Shown: one piece after another, positions 1-27,569 of the stretch
How positions within the stretch are numbered: the stretch's first letter is position 1
How the letters are laid out: the number at the start of each line of letters is the position of its first letter
Assembly (NCBI GenBank): GCA_029706075.1
Contig: JAINUG010000173.1
Span: 806,001-870,000 of the forward strand
Source of the DNA: Aldrovandia affinis
Taxonomy: Eukaryota > Chordata > Actinopteri > Notacanthiformes > Halosauridae
Reading direction: 5' to 3'
DNA length: 64,000 nucleotides
Made by a program: the position numbers and the translations under genes
Notes under the pieces: generated by a model
The model's input: only the letters and a program-made list of their open reading frames with translations
Databases searched by the model: none
What the model was told of the DNA's origin: nothing

Positions 1-373
1 ACCGTCATGTAGAAAGGCAACCACGTGTTGTGTGAGTGAGGTATCCCCCTGAATCTTTGTAATATATTGTTATTCAAATTTTTTCCATCTGTGTCTCCCA
101 TGATTACTTGCCCAATTAAATGTGTAATTTTCATCTTTGAAAAATATATAATGGAACTTAGATCGAAAAAATCCAAAAGTGTAAAAGGTGCCCAAATGCT
201 GCAGCAAATGCTTGTCACACATATACATGTGCCTGACTTTTTTTTCTTTTTTTTTAGGGACAGAGTGCAGATAGACATATCCTGTCGCACGCCTCACCTA
301 AACTCATTCATTACAGTGTATGGTGGTAGTCTATACATTTTATTATATTTTTAATTCAGGTTTTTAAAAATGC

Positions 374-2141
374 TTACCTAATTGTCCTGGCCGGATGTCT
401 GACACCGTTCAGGTCTTGTGCTGTAGCAATCCATAAAACAGCGTGGAGGTTGTCATCGGTGATGCGTGATCTGTGCTTGGTCTTGTTTAGATTCATTATT
501 GAAAACATCTGTTCGCACAGGTAGGTGCTCCCAAACATGGACAGAACACAGGCAGCATGAAGTCGGAGCTGTGGCATCAAAGCAGGGGGCAGTAGATGGT
601 AAAAGTCCTCGATTGCAGCATCCTGGAAGTTTGCTCTCAGGCCACTATTGCTTTGAAGCTCTATTAACTCCATCTGAAGGAGATGGGGCGCACTGTCGAC
701 GTCGGCGGTGAAAGGATTGGCAAAGATGGCAAAGCCTGAGTGCTGTGTTTTAAAGTCAGAGAAGCGCCGATCAAATTCATTAATTAACCGGTTCACTTTG
801 GTAGCCAACCGGGCGCATGAAAAAGCACTGGGAACTGAGGCTGAGATGCTCTGACAGACAGGAAAGTGGGCAAGATTGTCCTTCTTCTATAGTTGCAGTT
901 TACGCTGGAAAGCTGTGATCATGTCGGACATCTGCGTGATGACTTGTTTGCGTCCCTGCAGCCTCTGATTCAGTTGGGCGAGATGCTCCGTTATGTCACA
1001 CAACATAGCAAAATCACACAGCCAGTTTGGATCTGACAGTTCAGGCAAGGGTTTTCCTTTACTTTGCATGAAAAGAGCAATTTCTTCCCTAAGCTCAAAA
1101 AATCATTTGAGGACCGTGCTACTCAGCCACCTTACTTCTGTATGGTATGGCACATCTTCATGCTCCGAGCCCACCTCCTTCAAAAACAGCTGGAACTGGC
1201 GGTGATTCAGGCCACGCGCCCGAATGAAGTTGACTGTTTTCATGACCGTGGTCATTATATCATCCAGTTCCAGAACTTTTCCACACAGAGCTTCTTGGTG
1301 GATAATGCAATGATGAGTTATCAGAGGTGTGTGGCAGTTACTTTTTTGCATTTTCTCTTTAACTAGTCCAACCAAGCCTGTTTTTTCTCCACACATTGCA
1401 GGTGCGCCATCGGTAGTTAGCCCCATCAACTTTTCCCAGGGTAATTTAGTTTTACTTACGGACCTCTCCACCGCATTAAAAATGTCCCTCCCCGTCGTCG
1501 TCCCATGTATGGCAGCTACATCCAAGAGCTCCTCACTGACAGTGAAGTCTGCCTTCACGCCTCTTATAAAAATGGGATAGATGCGCTGTATCCGTGTTGT
1601 CTGTGCTTTCATCAACAGCTAATGAAAAAGCCAGGTGACTGCGTGTCTCTTCGGCCAGCTGTGTTGTCAGATTGCCTGCTAGTTCCTTAACTCGGTCTGC
1701 GATGGTGTTTCTTGACAAACTGATATTTTTAAAGTCTGTATCTGGTCGGGGCACACCTGCTCACATACCTTTAGCATGCACCGCTTCAAAAATGCACCCT
1801 CTGAAAAACACTTGGAAGATCGGGCGATTTCTTCAGCCACAATAAAGCTAACTTTCACTGCTGCATCATTTTTGACTGTAGCTTTTGTAAACATATTCTG
1901 CTGCAATTGCAGTCTGCCTTTTAATTCTTGGACAATTTGATGTTTTTCTTGCAGGCTAAATTTAGCATACTTGGCTCCGTGTTTGGTGTCAAAATACCGA
2001 CGTAAATTGTATTCCTTCATCACCGACACTGCCTCGTAACACAGAAGACATTTTTCTCCTTGAAGCACAAACATGTATTCGCTTTCCCATCTTTCATTAA
2101 ATTGCCTTCCCTCTGCATCAAAGTTTTCTCTTCTTGGACAT
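374..2141 (-). pseudogene. hAT transposase relic (BED-type zinc finger to C-terminal dimerisation domain)
   Basis: Reading the minus strand, the relic begins at the ATG at 2139-2141 (MSKKRK-type start common in this family). It then shows a zinc-finger segment (CLLC followed by YFDTKH, about 2040-1970). A piece around 1740-1560 has the [15 protein letters not shown] motif, which carries a catalytic acidic residue of the RNase-H fold. A middle part follows (1615-1103), and the C-terminal hAT dimerisation region lies at 808-374 ([19 protein letters not shown]). These parts sit in about five different open stretches, so several frameshifts or stops separate them and no transposase can be made. 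Fish genomes carry many such copies annotated as GTF2IRD2-like or ZBED5-like proteins. The family call is firm; the subfamily is an inference. Confidence 0.8.
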
Positions 2142-2416
2142 TTTGGGATTGTTTGTAGATGTTTTTTAACTCCGCTTTAAAAAACCACGAAAAACACAGA
2201 TATGGAAACACTGCAATCTAGCGGCAAGATGCCGTCATTTCGCGGGTCACAAAATCGACATGCATTGTGGGAGATGTAGTTTATGGTCACTATGCTGTAA
2301 AGCAGCATAGACTTTTATTTTAAGACAATCATATGCCTTTTAAGCTCTCGTGGGCCACATAAAATGACGTGGCGGGCCAGATTCGGCCCGCGGGCCGTGA
2401 GTTTGACACCTGTGCC
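374..2416 (-). mobile_element. hAT DNA transposon (GTF2IRD2/ZBED5-like), decayed, one end visible
   Basis: An autonomous-type hAT element lies on the minus strand. Its transposase-bearing body runs from about 2141 down to 374. Its right end is at about 2416, where minus-strand DNA begins CACAGGTGTCAAACTCACGG, the terminal style of this hAT group. Inside it is a GC-rich palindromic segment (GGCCCGCGGGCC, about 2380-2400). The other terminus was not found and probably lies left of the window, so the element may begin before base 1. Target-site duplication therefore cannot be checked. Bases 1-373 hold no feature I can name beyond AT-rich sequence and a T-run at 238-256. Confidence 0.8.
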
Positions 2417-2424
2417 TTACAGGT

Positions 2425-5043
2425 ATCGTTGGCCTGACACACCTCCCCTTCAACAGCCACAGCAACCAATGGGGGTACAGTGAAACAAATCCTGATGGTG
2501 AAGCAGTGGAGGAATGGATGGATGCCGACCAGCTTAGCCTCATCCATGACTCGAAACAGCTGAGTTCCTTCAACAGTGCTAGATGGAAGCGGGGATCCAA
2601 CCCAGACCTCGTATTCACAAGCAATAGCATAGCTGGCACCAGCAAGAAACTTGTTATGGCTGTAATACCAAGAACGCAACATCGCCCCATCGGTGTCCAA
2701 ATACACGCAGCAGTGGTACCAAACACTGTCCCATTTAGAAGACGTTTCAATTTAAAAAAGGCAAACTGGGAAGGATTCACACAAGAACTGGATCATAAGG
2801 TCAGCCACATCAGACCACTCCCAGAGAACTACTGCCTGTTCATCAAAGCAGTTCAGAAAACAGCCAGAAGGAAAATCCCCCGAGGTTGCAAAATAAATTA
2901 CATCCCAGGCCTAACCCCTGAGAATGCTGAACTTTATAATGAGTACATCACCATGTTCGAATCTGATCCCTTCTCTGAAGAAACAATAACAACAGGAGAG
3001 CAGCTGATGACCAGTATCTTCCAAGAGCGCCAAAACACCTGGAATACTCTGATAGAGACAACGGACATGTCAAAGAACAGCAAAAAAGCATGGACCCTTA
3101 TTCGCAAACTCGGAGGTGATCCAAAGACAACCAAAGAACACTGCAATACCACAGCTGACCAAGTCGCCCACCAACTGCTGCTGAATGGAAAAGGCCCTAG
3201 GAAATGACAAAAAGCCAAACTAGACAGGAAAAGGTACCATGCGAACCCAGGCTTCACAAGACCTTTTACTATGATTGAACTGGAAACAGGAATACATAGC
3301 TTGAAATCAGGGAAAGCAGTTGGTCTGGATAACATCGCAACAGAACAGATCAAGTACTTGGGAGGACAAACAAAGTTATGGCTCCTCAATCTATTCAATA
3401 ACTGTATAGCTACACATAAGCTACCAAACATCTGGCTCAAGGCACGAGTACTAGCACTCCTGAAACCTGGAAAGGACCCGTCTGATGCCAAGAGTTTCCG
3501 GCCAATCTCACTTCTATGTCATACATACAAGCTGTTTGAGCGCCTGATACTGAACAGGATTGCACCATCCATAGACGAAAAGATCATTCCAGAACAAACA
3601 GGGTTCCGTCCAGGCAAATCAACAACTAGCCAACTCGTCAACTTCACACAACATATTGAGGATGGATTTGAGAGAGGACAGATTACAGGTGCTGTCTTTG
3701 TGGACCTGTCTGCTGCTTATGACACAGTCAACCACAGACGACTCCTATGAGTCCTAAGATCTTGGAGATCACAAAATACATCGACCTAACAGCTAATGGA
3801 AGCCATGCTCCAGAACCGCAGATTCTATGTTGAATTAGGCGGAAAACGCAGCAGATGGCGCAACCAAAAGAATGGCCTCCCACAAGGCAGTGTGCTTGCC
3901 CCACTGCAGTACAATATCTATACAAACGACCAACCCAGAGATGATGCCACTCGTCGCTTTGCATATGCAGATGACCTGTGCATCACCGTCCAAGGCACAG
4001 ACTTCATTAGTATCGAGGAAACTCTCAAAGACGCCCTCTCAGGATTAACAACCTACTATGAGGTGAACCATCTACGTGCCAACCCAGCAAAGACACAAGT
4101 ATGCGCTTTTCACCTCAGAAACAAGGAAGCTAAGCGCTAACTGAATGTGTCCTGGTGTGGAACACCACTGTCACACTCCGAGCATCCTGTCTACCTCGGA
4201 GTCACACTCGACAGATGTCTCACTTTCAAGACACACATCACAAAGACAAAGGCAAAAGTGAGCACCCGCAACAACATCCTGCGCAAACTCACTAACACCA
4301 GATGGGGTGCATGCCCCAAAACACTACGTGCCACAGCCCTTGCCCTCTGCTTCTCTACTGCAGAATATGCCTGCCCAGCGTGGGAAAGATCCACTCACGC
4401 CAAAAAGCTGGATCCCGCCCTTAACGAAAGCTGTAGATGCATCACTGCATTGGCCTGAAGCCAACCAACATCAACAACCTGTACATCCTGGCAGGTATTG
4501 CCCCTCCAGACATTAGAAGAGCGGTAGCCAGCAGGACAGAGCGGGGCAGGCAAACCACAGATGAGAGGCACCCCCTACATGGCCACGTACCTGCCCCCAG
4601 TCGATTAAAATCACGGAAAAGTTTCCTGACCAGCACTGCTCCACTGGAGACAACACCATCTGAAGCTCGCCTTGCAATGTGGAAGGAAAAGCTGAACAAC
4701 CACCCACACAGCCCGACCATGCACATCCCCGCCGCCGAAAGCCTCCCACCAGGAGATAACAACTGGGCAAAGTGGAAATGCCTGAACCGGCTCCGCTCAG
4801 GCATGGGCCGTTCCAGGGAAGCCCTAAGCAGATGGGGGTACCTGAGTGGTCCAACAACGTGTGACTGTGGCACAGAACCCCAGACCATGGAACATCTCCT
4901 CCGATGTCCTCTACTAGGCGGACCCTGCACAGCAGAGGACCTAGCACTATACAACACCAAGGCACAGCAATGTACCAATCACTGGCTGGACATCATATAA
5001 TCTGAATAGCGACTTCTGTATATGGACACAAAAAGAAGAAAGA
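2425..5043 (+). mobile_element. Non-LTR retrotransposon (LINE), 5'-truncated and decayed
   Basis: This is the 3' part of a LINE. It begins inside the endonuclease domain right next to the hAT end and finishes in an A/G-rich tail (aaaagaagaaagaa, about 5028-5043). Order of parts: endonuclease C-terminus (about 2450-2640), linker (2700-3200), reverse transcriptase (3270-4130), and a C-terminal cysteine-rich domain with the CDCG...H...C pattern (about 4860-4915). The wording of its RT block (FRPISLLCHTYKLFERLIL, AFVDLSAAYDTVNH-like, YADDLCI) matches a jockey-like lineage I associate with invertebrate genomes. The clade name is uncertain. The adjacent hAT either inserted into it or was its target. 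Confidence 0.85.
2440..4998 (+). pseudogene. LINE ORF2 relic (endonuclease - reverse transcriptase)
   Basis: The coding region can be followed almost continuously from NSHSNQWGY (endonuclease, about 2452) to CDCGTEPQTMEHLLRCPLLG (about 4860-4919). Visible pieces are 2506-3207, 3271-3750, 3796-4140, 4147-4458 and 4437-5000. Breaks include TGA near 3205, TGA at 3748, TAA at 4138 and TGA at 4456 with a change of frame. The RT catalytic YADD is present (3964-3975), as is the GLPQGSVLAP block (about 3877-3906). With at least four interruptions the copy is dead, but the protein wording is well kept, so decay looks moderate. Confidence 0.85.
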
Positions 5044-5049
5044 ACCTCC

Positions 5050-5600
5050 TTGGTGTGCCCCAATCGACTACACTTTCTGCAGTACTCGGCTGACTCAGGT
5101 AGAACAGGTAGCCCTTGTCAGACCCGATGGAGAAGCTCCCTGGTGGGTGAGCGAGGCCACTCAACCCCTATGGGTCCCTCCGGAAGTGGACGGAGTACCG
5201 CCGCTTCCCATTCCAGAACCAGTGCTTATCAAGGAGTTTCACCTCATCCCTGACCTCAGAAAAATGATAATGTCCTCTTGCCTCACAAAGGGGTTATATA
5301 AGTGAACGGTGAGAGGCCTCCACACCTGTGCATAGAGGAGCTCCACTCTCACTCCCTCCAGCACAGGTGTATCCCGGTTTTGTGTGTACTTGTCATATAG
5401 TTCAAGTGAAGCTGTTTCTGTGTAAAAAGTTAAATAAAAAAACCCATGTGCTGAAAAATCTTGTAAACATAAAATCTTCTCTGGGTTGACCCCGAAAAAC
5501 CCCTTCACCACATTAATGACAAAGAGAGAACAACACAAATTTCAGGTGGTTCTTCGGCGGCCCCTGGTAGAGAAAGCCGGAGGGGCAGACCTGACAAAAA
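5050..5600 (+). mobile_element. Possible LTR-like fragment
   Basis: Directly after the LINE tail is a stretch with the make-up of a retro-element end: an open frame near 5090-5265, a TATA-like ttatataag (5292-5300), GC-richer sequence, and an AATAAA signal (5433-5438). No matching partner repeat or target duplication was found, so this is only a suggestion. It could equally be an unclassified interspersed repeat. Confidence 0.25.
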
Positions 5601-6924
5601 GACTTTTCACATTTAATTATTTTAACAGTGTTTATCCTCAATGAACTTTCAGCAGGGCAAATGTGCATCTGTGACTCTCTGGTGCCTCTGTGCTGCCTCT
5701 GTGCTGGTACAGGCTAAGGTCATAGGCAGCATTCCGGAGACAAGTGTGGATGTGAGAAATATGGGTTGAGACTTCCACATTTTAAGGATTCTGGTTTCTT
5801 GGAGGGATGGGTACCTCCTTCCCCAGGGAGTAGTAAGATGTGATGACAAATTACAACAATGTTTTAAGACCTTCTGAAAACTGTGGAACAATGATTAAGA
5901 ACCCACTGTCCTTTCAATTAATCCTGAATCTTGTGAATCTTGTAGTTTTTTCACAAGTAGAAAATATTGGGTCAGCAAATGAATGAATGAATAGGACATT
6001 CAGAAGGAGAATGTCTCAAGTGGCCATCAGTTTCCATGCTACTGAGTTCAAGGCGTGACACAACTGAAAAAATGTATACCCATTAGTTTAACCATTGTGG
6101 CAAGATGAAGGGCATACAAAATGGGCAGGTCATAGGAGAGTGCTATGTCCCCGCCCATTGGTTATACCCCTGGACCATATAAGGATTTCCACTCCGTTCC
6201 AGGGACAAGTGAAAGCAATTCACCAATTAGTGCACCATGAATAGAAGTACCTGCCTTGACTCAGGTGGAGATGAAGTACCTGTCTGTAAAAAAACGTGGA
6301 GGGTGGGCTGGAGGGTGCATATCAGCAATTTGATTTATTTGGGGATTTTGACTTTTTTGCCATGTTTAAAAGTGGGGAATGTGGAAAAGGTGCATACGGG
6401 GCACGTTAGGTTTGTTTTTCCCCCTCCCTGCCATTGTCAATTTCCCAATTTGGCATTTTATTGCAACTGTCAGTTTATCGTACAAGACTGTAGGTACTGT
6501 CCACACCTTACATTTTGCCACACTATGTTCCTCAATAATATTTGAAAGTTTTCAAGTTACCTTAGCTGAATGCTCAAACACAGTCCAGTTCATACTCCAG
6601 TTAACAAAAATAAACATCAAGTCTTCTTTGGGTTAAAATACAGTAACTGTACAGTTGAATGGTCTTCCCATGCAGCAATTTTTTTCTGGGCAGTGTAATT
6701 GTTATTGTTATAATTTGCACAAAGATGTATTCTGAGTGAATTAATATTATTTTTATTGAACTGGGAAAAATAACAAATGTAAAAAATTCACCGGGTAATA
6801 AATCGTCTATGCATAAACATTTCACAAAGCCACTGCTAAACTCACAGCATACTTGTCATATTATGTAAATTCAAGGTTATTTTAGCACAACCTAGTGAAT
6901 ATTTGAGAACTGGAACAAGTGTGT
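5601..6924. other. No gene recognised
   Basis: AT-rich sequence with short chance frames on both strands. I see no domain, splice pattern, tRNA-like box or terminal repeat that I could name. Confidence 0.5.
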
Positions 6925-7345
6925 CTTTTTCTATTGTTGAATTTATCTATTGGTCAGTTTAGTCACATGATGAGGTCATAGTTTAAGGTCAGCCATTTTC
7001 TCTCAGTAATTCAATGTAGGAGCATTGCTGCTAGCAGTTCTTATTATTCATCTTTAATCTGTCTGTGTTGAGCCTTGGGGAAGCTTTGCTTGTACATTTT
7101 CTAATCTTTAAATTCTATTTAGCAAATTTTTGTATTTATGTGTTTGGCTTCATATTTGTGGTACTGTGTACATAAACAGCTACCCCCTTTTGTTACTACA
7201 TTCAAGGAAATGTATAGCGGTCAGTTCATTGTACTTCTTGTATTAAATAACCACATTTATATATTTACAATCTGCACTTAGCTGCTTAGTGTCTGTCTGT
7301 CTACCTGTGCTCAGCTACACATGCGGCGGACAGAAGAGTGAAAAA
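6925..7345 (+). repeat. Left direct repeat (probable LTR) of the BEL/Pao remnant
   Basis: Shares long blocks with 9517-10005, for example tattgttgaatt, cagtaattcaatgta, cttcatatttgtggt, cataaacagctaccc and gtcagttcattgtact, in the same order and orientation. Confidence 0.6.
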
Positions 7346-7706
7346 AAGCAGTATCACGGCAGGCTCCACGCAGCAGTTTCAAAATATACACTTTTTGCCA
7401 TTATCCTTCATTCACCTTCACCACACCCCACATACCTAAGGTTCACGGCAAAGTCGAGATGGAGAGCCAGGGGAACACAGAGAAACAACAGACAGCTCAA
7501 TCTAAAGATTCTCCTGAGACCATGTATGAGACTAGACTGGTTGCAACCATTACTTCTAAGAGCACTACTAAGTCATCAGCAAGCATGGCAGTGACTAAAG
7601 CATGAACCAAAGTTGAGGCAGCGCGTGGCGCTCTTTGTGAAGAAAGAGTGAGTTTATGGTCGAAAAGAGCTGTTCATATAGATGATCCTGCTGCTGGGCT
7701 GAAAAT

Positions 7707-9255
7707 GGTATAACATAACATAACATAACATAACATAACATAAGGGGAAGACGAGAACAGGCCATTCAGCCCAACACTGCTCGTCCATTCCTACCACTAA
7801 TCTGCTCACAATGCTTAGTTTACCCAAAGGCTAGAGTGTCTAACACTGGATTGAGCCTGGCCTTGAATACCCCAAGTGTCTCAGCCTCCACTACATGTCC
7901 AGGCAAGCTATTCCACGCATTGATCACTCTCTGTGTGAAAAAATATTTCCTAGTGTCCGTGTGAAATTTACCCTTTGTCAGTTTCCATTTATGCCCCTCG
8001 TTCTGCTAACCGAACTCAACTTAAATAATTTCCTGAAAATCACTTTGTTAATTCCTTTAATAAATTCTCAATCAAATCTCCCCTAAGTCTCCTTTTACTA
8101 AGCTTGAACAGTCCAAGCATCTCTAGCCTTTCCTCATAACACTTGTCTTTTATGCCTGGAATCAGTCTGGTTGCCCGTCTTTGGACCTTTTCCAGCGCAT
8201 CTATATCTTTTTTGTAATGCGGTCCCCAGAACTGCACACAATATTCCAAGTGTGGCCTAACAAGGGCATTGTATAGGGTGCGTATGATCTCCTTCGATTT
8301 GTACTCAATACTCTTGGCTATGTATCCCAGCATCCTGTTGGCTTTTTTAACTGCTACCGCACATTGACCAGTCCCTGACAAGCTTTGATCAACTAGTACT
8401 CCTAGGTCTTTTTCTACATGTGCACATTCTAGTTTTCTACCTCCCATAAAATAATCCTGTCCTATGTTTTTATTCCCCACATGTAGAACTTTACATTTAG
8501 TTGTATTAAATTTCATTTGCCAGGTTTCTGCCCATTTCTGGATTCTATTCAGATTGTCTTGGATTACTTTAGTAGATTCCTGACTATTTGCTAAGCCTCC
8601 CAGTTTTGTATCATCTGCAAATTTAAATAATGTACTTTCAATATCCATATCAATGTCATTTATGTAAATGATAAAGAACAGTGGTCCCAGCACCGATCCC
8701 TGCGGGACTCCACTTCCCACTATACCCTCCTCGGATAAGATCCAGCCTATTACTACCCTTTGTGTTCTATCCAGTAACCAGTTCCGAACCCACTCTAAAA
8801 TGCCACCTTTAATTCCTACTGCTCTCATTTTGATAATGAGTTTGTCATGTGGCACCTTATCAAATGCTTTTGGAAATCTAAGTATATAATATCATATGCC
8901 TTTCTCTCATCCAGACACTTGGTTGCTTCCTCAAAAAATGTCAGCAGATTTGTCAGACATGACCTACCCTTGCAAAAACCATGCTGGCTATCCCTAAGGA
9001 TGTTGTAATTTTCTAGAAATACTTCTAGTTTATCTTTAATAATAGATTCTAATATTTTGCATATGATGCAAGTTAAACTAATAGGCCTATAGTTTCCTGG
9101 ATCAGTACGGTCCCCTTTCTTATATATTGGTACCACAATACCCTGTTTCCAGTCATTTGGTACTTCACCAGTCTTTAAAGACAGTCTAAAAATACTTGCC
9201 AGTGGTTTAAAAATGATCTCGCTTACCTCCTTTAGTACCCTGGGGTATATGCCAT
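7707..9255 (-). mobile_element. CR1-type LINE, 5'-truncated, inserted in the BEL/Pao remnant
   Basis: Minus-strand LINE with the middle and end of ORF2. Reading from 9250 downward, there is a thumb-leading segment (EVSEIIFKPLASIF), then VPIYKKGDRTDPGNYRPISLT (9136-9075), SQHGFCKGRSCLTN, YLDFQK, VPQGSVLGPLFF, FADDTKLGG (about 8600) and a C-terminus (EKVQRRATRLIPG) ending near 8040. One frameshift near 8860 separates the two open stretches (9136-8825 and 8855-8040). The 3' end is a pentanucleotide run (ACATA)n at 7711-7743. The copy is among the better preserved in the window, which suggests a younger age than its host element. Confidence 0.85.
7711..7743. repeat. (ACATA)n simple repeat, LINE 3' tail
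   Basis: About six units of acata form the 3' end of the minus-strand CR1-type LINE, as is usual for tails made by slippage during target-primed reverse transcription. Confidence 0.85.
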
Positions 9256-9516
9256 ATGGTCGTGCCTTGCAGAGTGCTATGGCTCACCTGAAATTATTGA
9301 GACAATTATTTTTGATAGGCTGGAGAACTTCCCTAAGATCAACAACAAGGAACCACTAAAGCAAAGAGAGCTGGGGGACTTGTTGAGAGAGCTAGAGTCA
9401 GCAAAAAGAGAATGCAGGGAGGCCCACGCACGCAATGACCCTAGCTTTGCCTTCAGCTCATTTGGTGCATGGTGTCATGTGAAGGTAAAATTCACCACCT
9501 AGTGACTATTTCCGAG

Positions 9517-10005
9517 AACCGCAGTGTCTATTGTTGAATTCTTATATTGGTCAGCCATTTCTCTCAGTAATTCAATGTAAAAACAAGCAAAGCATTTAGC
9601 AAGCATTTTGCATTTATTTATGTTTGCCTTCATATTTGTGGTGCTGTGCACATAAACAGCTACCCATGCAACAAAATGTATAGTGGTCAGTTCATTGTAC
9701 TTTTTGTATTATATAACCATTAATACTCTACATAGATTTGTGCAAATATTTCCAGTGCACACTTATTCATTAGAAAAGCTTTGTTTTAAAAAATGATGTA
9801 TTTACAAAACATTAAAGATGTTTTACACTTTTTATTATTATTTCAGTTTCACAAAACGTAAAAGCATGTAAAGAAAACATGTTGGACAGGACATACAAGT
9901 AAAGTTTGAAATGTTGCTTCTGTGTCTGGGTCTGTGCTTCAATGCTTAGTGTTTAGCTGTCTGACGACTCATGCTCAGCTATGCATGGGGAGGACAGAAC
10001 AATAC
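9517..10005 (+). repeat. Right direct repeat (probable LTR) of the BEL/Pao remnant
   Basis: Partner of 6925-7345. It contains extra sequence in its middle relative to the left copy (about 9730-9900) and the same ending wording (gctcagct, then ggaggacagaa). Confidence 0.55.
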
Positions 10006-10706
10006 TATAACCCTGATCAGCTTAAAAAGAAAATAGAGTTCTTTCTGCCAGCTCATAATTTAAGTAGTAAGGATTTTTGACCCCAAACAAATATGTAATA
10101 TTTTTCCTCTCGATTTCAATTTGGTGCAGTGTCCTTACTCCTGAGCAAAACAGTAAACGATAAAGTGTTAGTACAAATTTACTTTGAAGTCAATCCACAT
10201 GCTTATAAACTTCACTTGTGGTAATTCGATTTTTAATTGAGATTATTTATGTACTGCAATGGGATATGAAGAGAATATAGCGACCTCATAGTGCTGGGAG
10301 GAGGAAATTACTGGTTACAATAGTCATCAGGAATTTCTATGGGACCCAATTATAATGATCTGGTTTTCTCCTTTTTAAATACATGTCTTTGCAAGATAGA
10401 ATGCGTCTGGAAAATAAGCTTTTGTTCAATGGAAAACATTTGAGGTTTTCCTTTTCCTGAAAGGGTAATTGAAAGGGTAAAATAAACGAAAGAATAATAG
10501 TTGCATAAAAGAGCAAACCCATAATTTTTTGGGGGAAAGTTATCATACCTTCAAAATATTGTACCATTGCATGCCTAAATCACAGTAAGAGCTGATTGAT
10601 TCAGAAGTGAATGAGGCAAACTCCCTTGATAAAGACAGTTCAGCCTTCTGAACAATATTCATTTTTCAAGCTATGTTGAAATGTACAGTAGTATTATTTC
10701 AATACT
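10006..10706. other. AGMAT 3' flank and probable 3' untranslated region
   Basis: Downstream of the AGMAT stop codon on the minus strand. I see no nearby canonical AATAAA on the minus strand; the first good match is near 9828, inside the LTR-remnant repeat. The length of the 3' UTR is therefore unknown. Confidence 0.4.
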
Positions 10707-26859
<16,153 letters not shown>

Positions 26860-27569
26860 GATTAGGCTACTATGCTTCGTAGGCGTTAAAGAGCTGCAGC
26901 AGAGCCCAGCTAACAAAAACAAGTCCTGATGACGTCCGGGGCACGAACACAGTGAAAGTCCTGCGCACGTCCCGGGCACGTGCCGGGTTTTATTGCAGGG
27001 TTCCCTAAATATTACTGCGGACGTATGTGGGGGAACCTTCTAGGGACATCCTATTACCATGTAGGGGATGATGTCTTTCAGACAGCCCCCCAACGAAAAT
27101 AATCATGTGATAAGGACGTTCGCAGAATATAAACCCCCGACTTCTGTATAGTTCTGTTCTTATGTCATATACTTTGTCGCAACACCGGTCAAAGTTCACC
27201 AAACTTGAACTCAACAGGAAATTCGTGGCGAACTTGCTTAGCCACCAGAAGCATTTTTTTATTCGCCCACTCGCGTGGTATTCCGTTGAATGAATGGAAG
27301 GTGAAATTTGTAAAAATCCAGGTGTGACCGCGGCATAATGCCACCGCAATACTCCAACGAATGAAACAATGAACTTAAACTTAAGCAATTTAAACACAGA
27401 ACTGTAACATAGAGAGGAATCAAATTTATCTTTGATTTATCTTGTTTTATCATATCAAATCTAGCTTTATCTTATAGAGTATGATCTTTGTCCTCATGTC
27501 CTCATATCTTTATCCTCCTCCCTTTCGTCATGTGACCTATTTTGTGCTGGATCCTTAAAAAGAAACGAA
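26860..27569. other. AGMAT: AGMAT upstream region, promoter not resolved
   Basis: The sequence upstream of the AGMAT start (minus strand) is locally GC-richer at 26930-26995 (cgcacgtcccgggcacgtgccggg). No TATA box is evident. At about 27225-27340 is a phrase (gcccactcgcgtggtattccgttgaatgaatgg) that I believe belongs to an interspersed fish repeat, though I cannot name it. Confidence 0.35.

Larger units (their letters stand above)
6925..10005 (+). mobile_element. BEL/Pao-type LTR retrotransposon remnant (fossil)
   Basis: Two direct copies of a several-hundred-base repeat (6925-7345 and 9517-10005) flank gag-like coding remnants. The part before the inserted LINE (about 7455-7690) has a Gag N-terminal look. 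The part after it (about 9265-9500) carries wording typical of fish BEL/Pao-like Gag (YGSPEIIETIIFDRLENFPK). A CR1-type LINE sits between the two. The element is clearly broken and old: the two terminal repeats differ by many substitutions and indels. The family rests on the Gag wording and could be another LTR group. Confidence 0.5.

Noticed and set aside
4442-4978. 178-codon and 150-codon minus-strand frames
   Set aside because: They lie antisense to the LINE C-terminal domain and show no domain of their own.
26860-26979. AGMAT start 40 codons upstream (ATG at 26979)
   Set aside because: The extra residues (many Cys and Ser, Pro-rich) do not look like a targeting peptide, while the ATG at 26859 begins a typical one.
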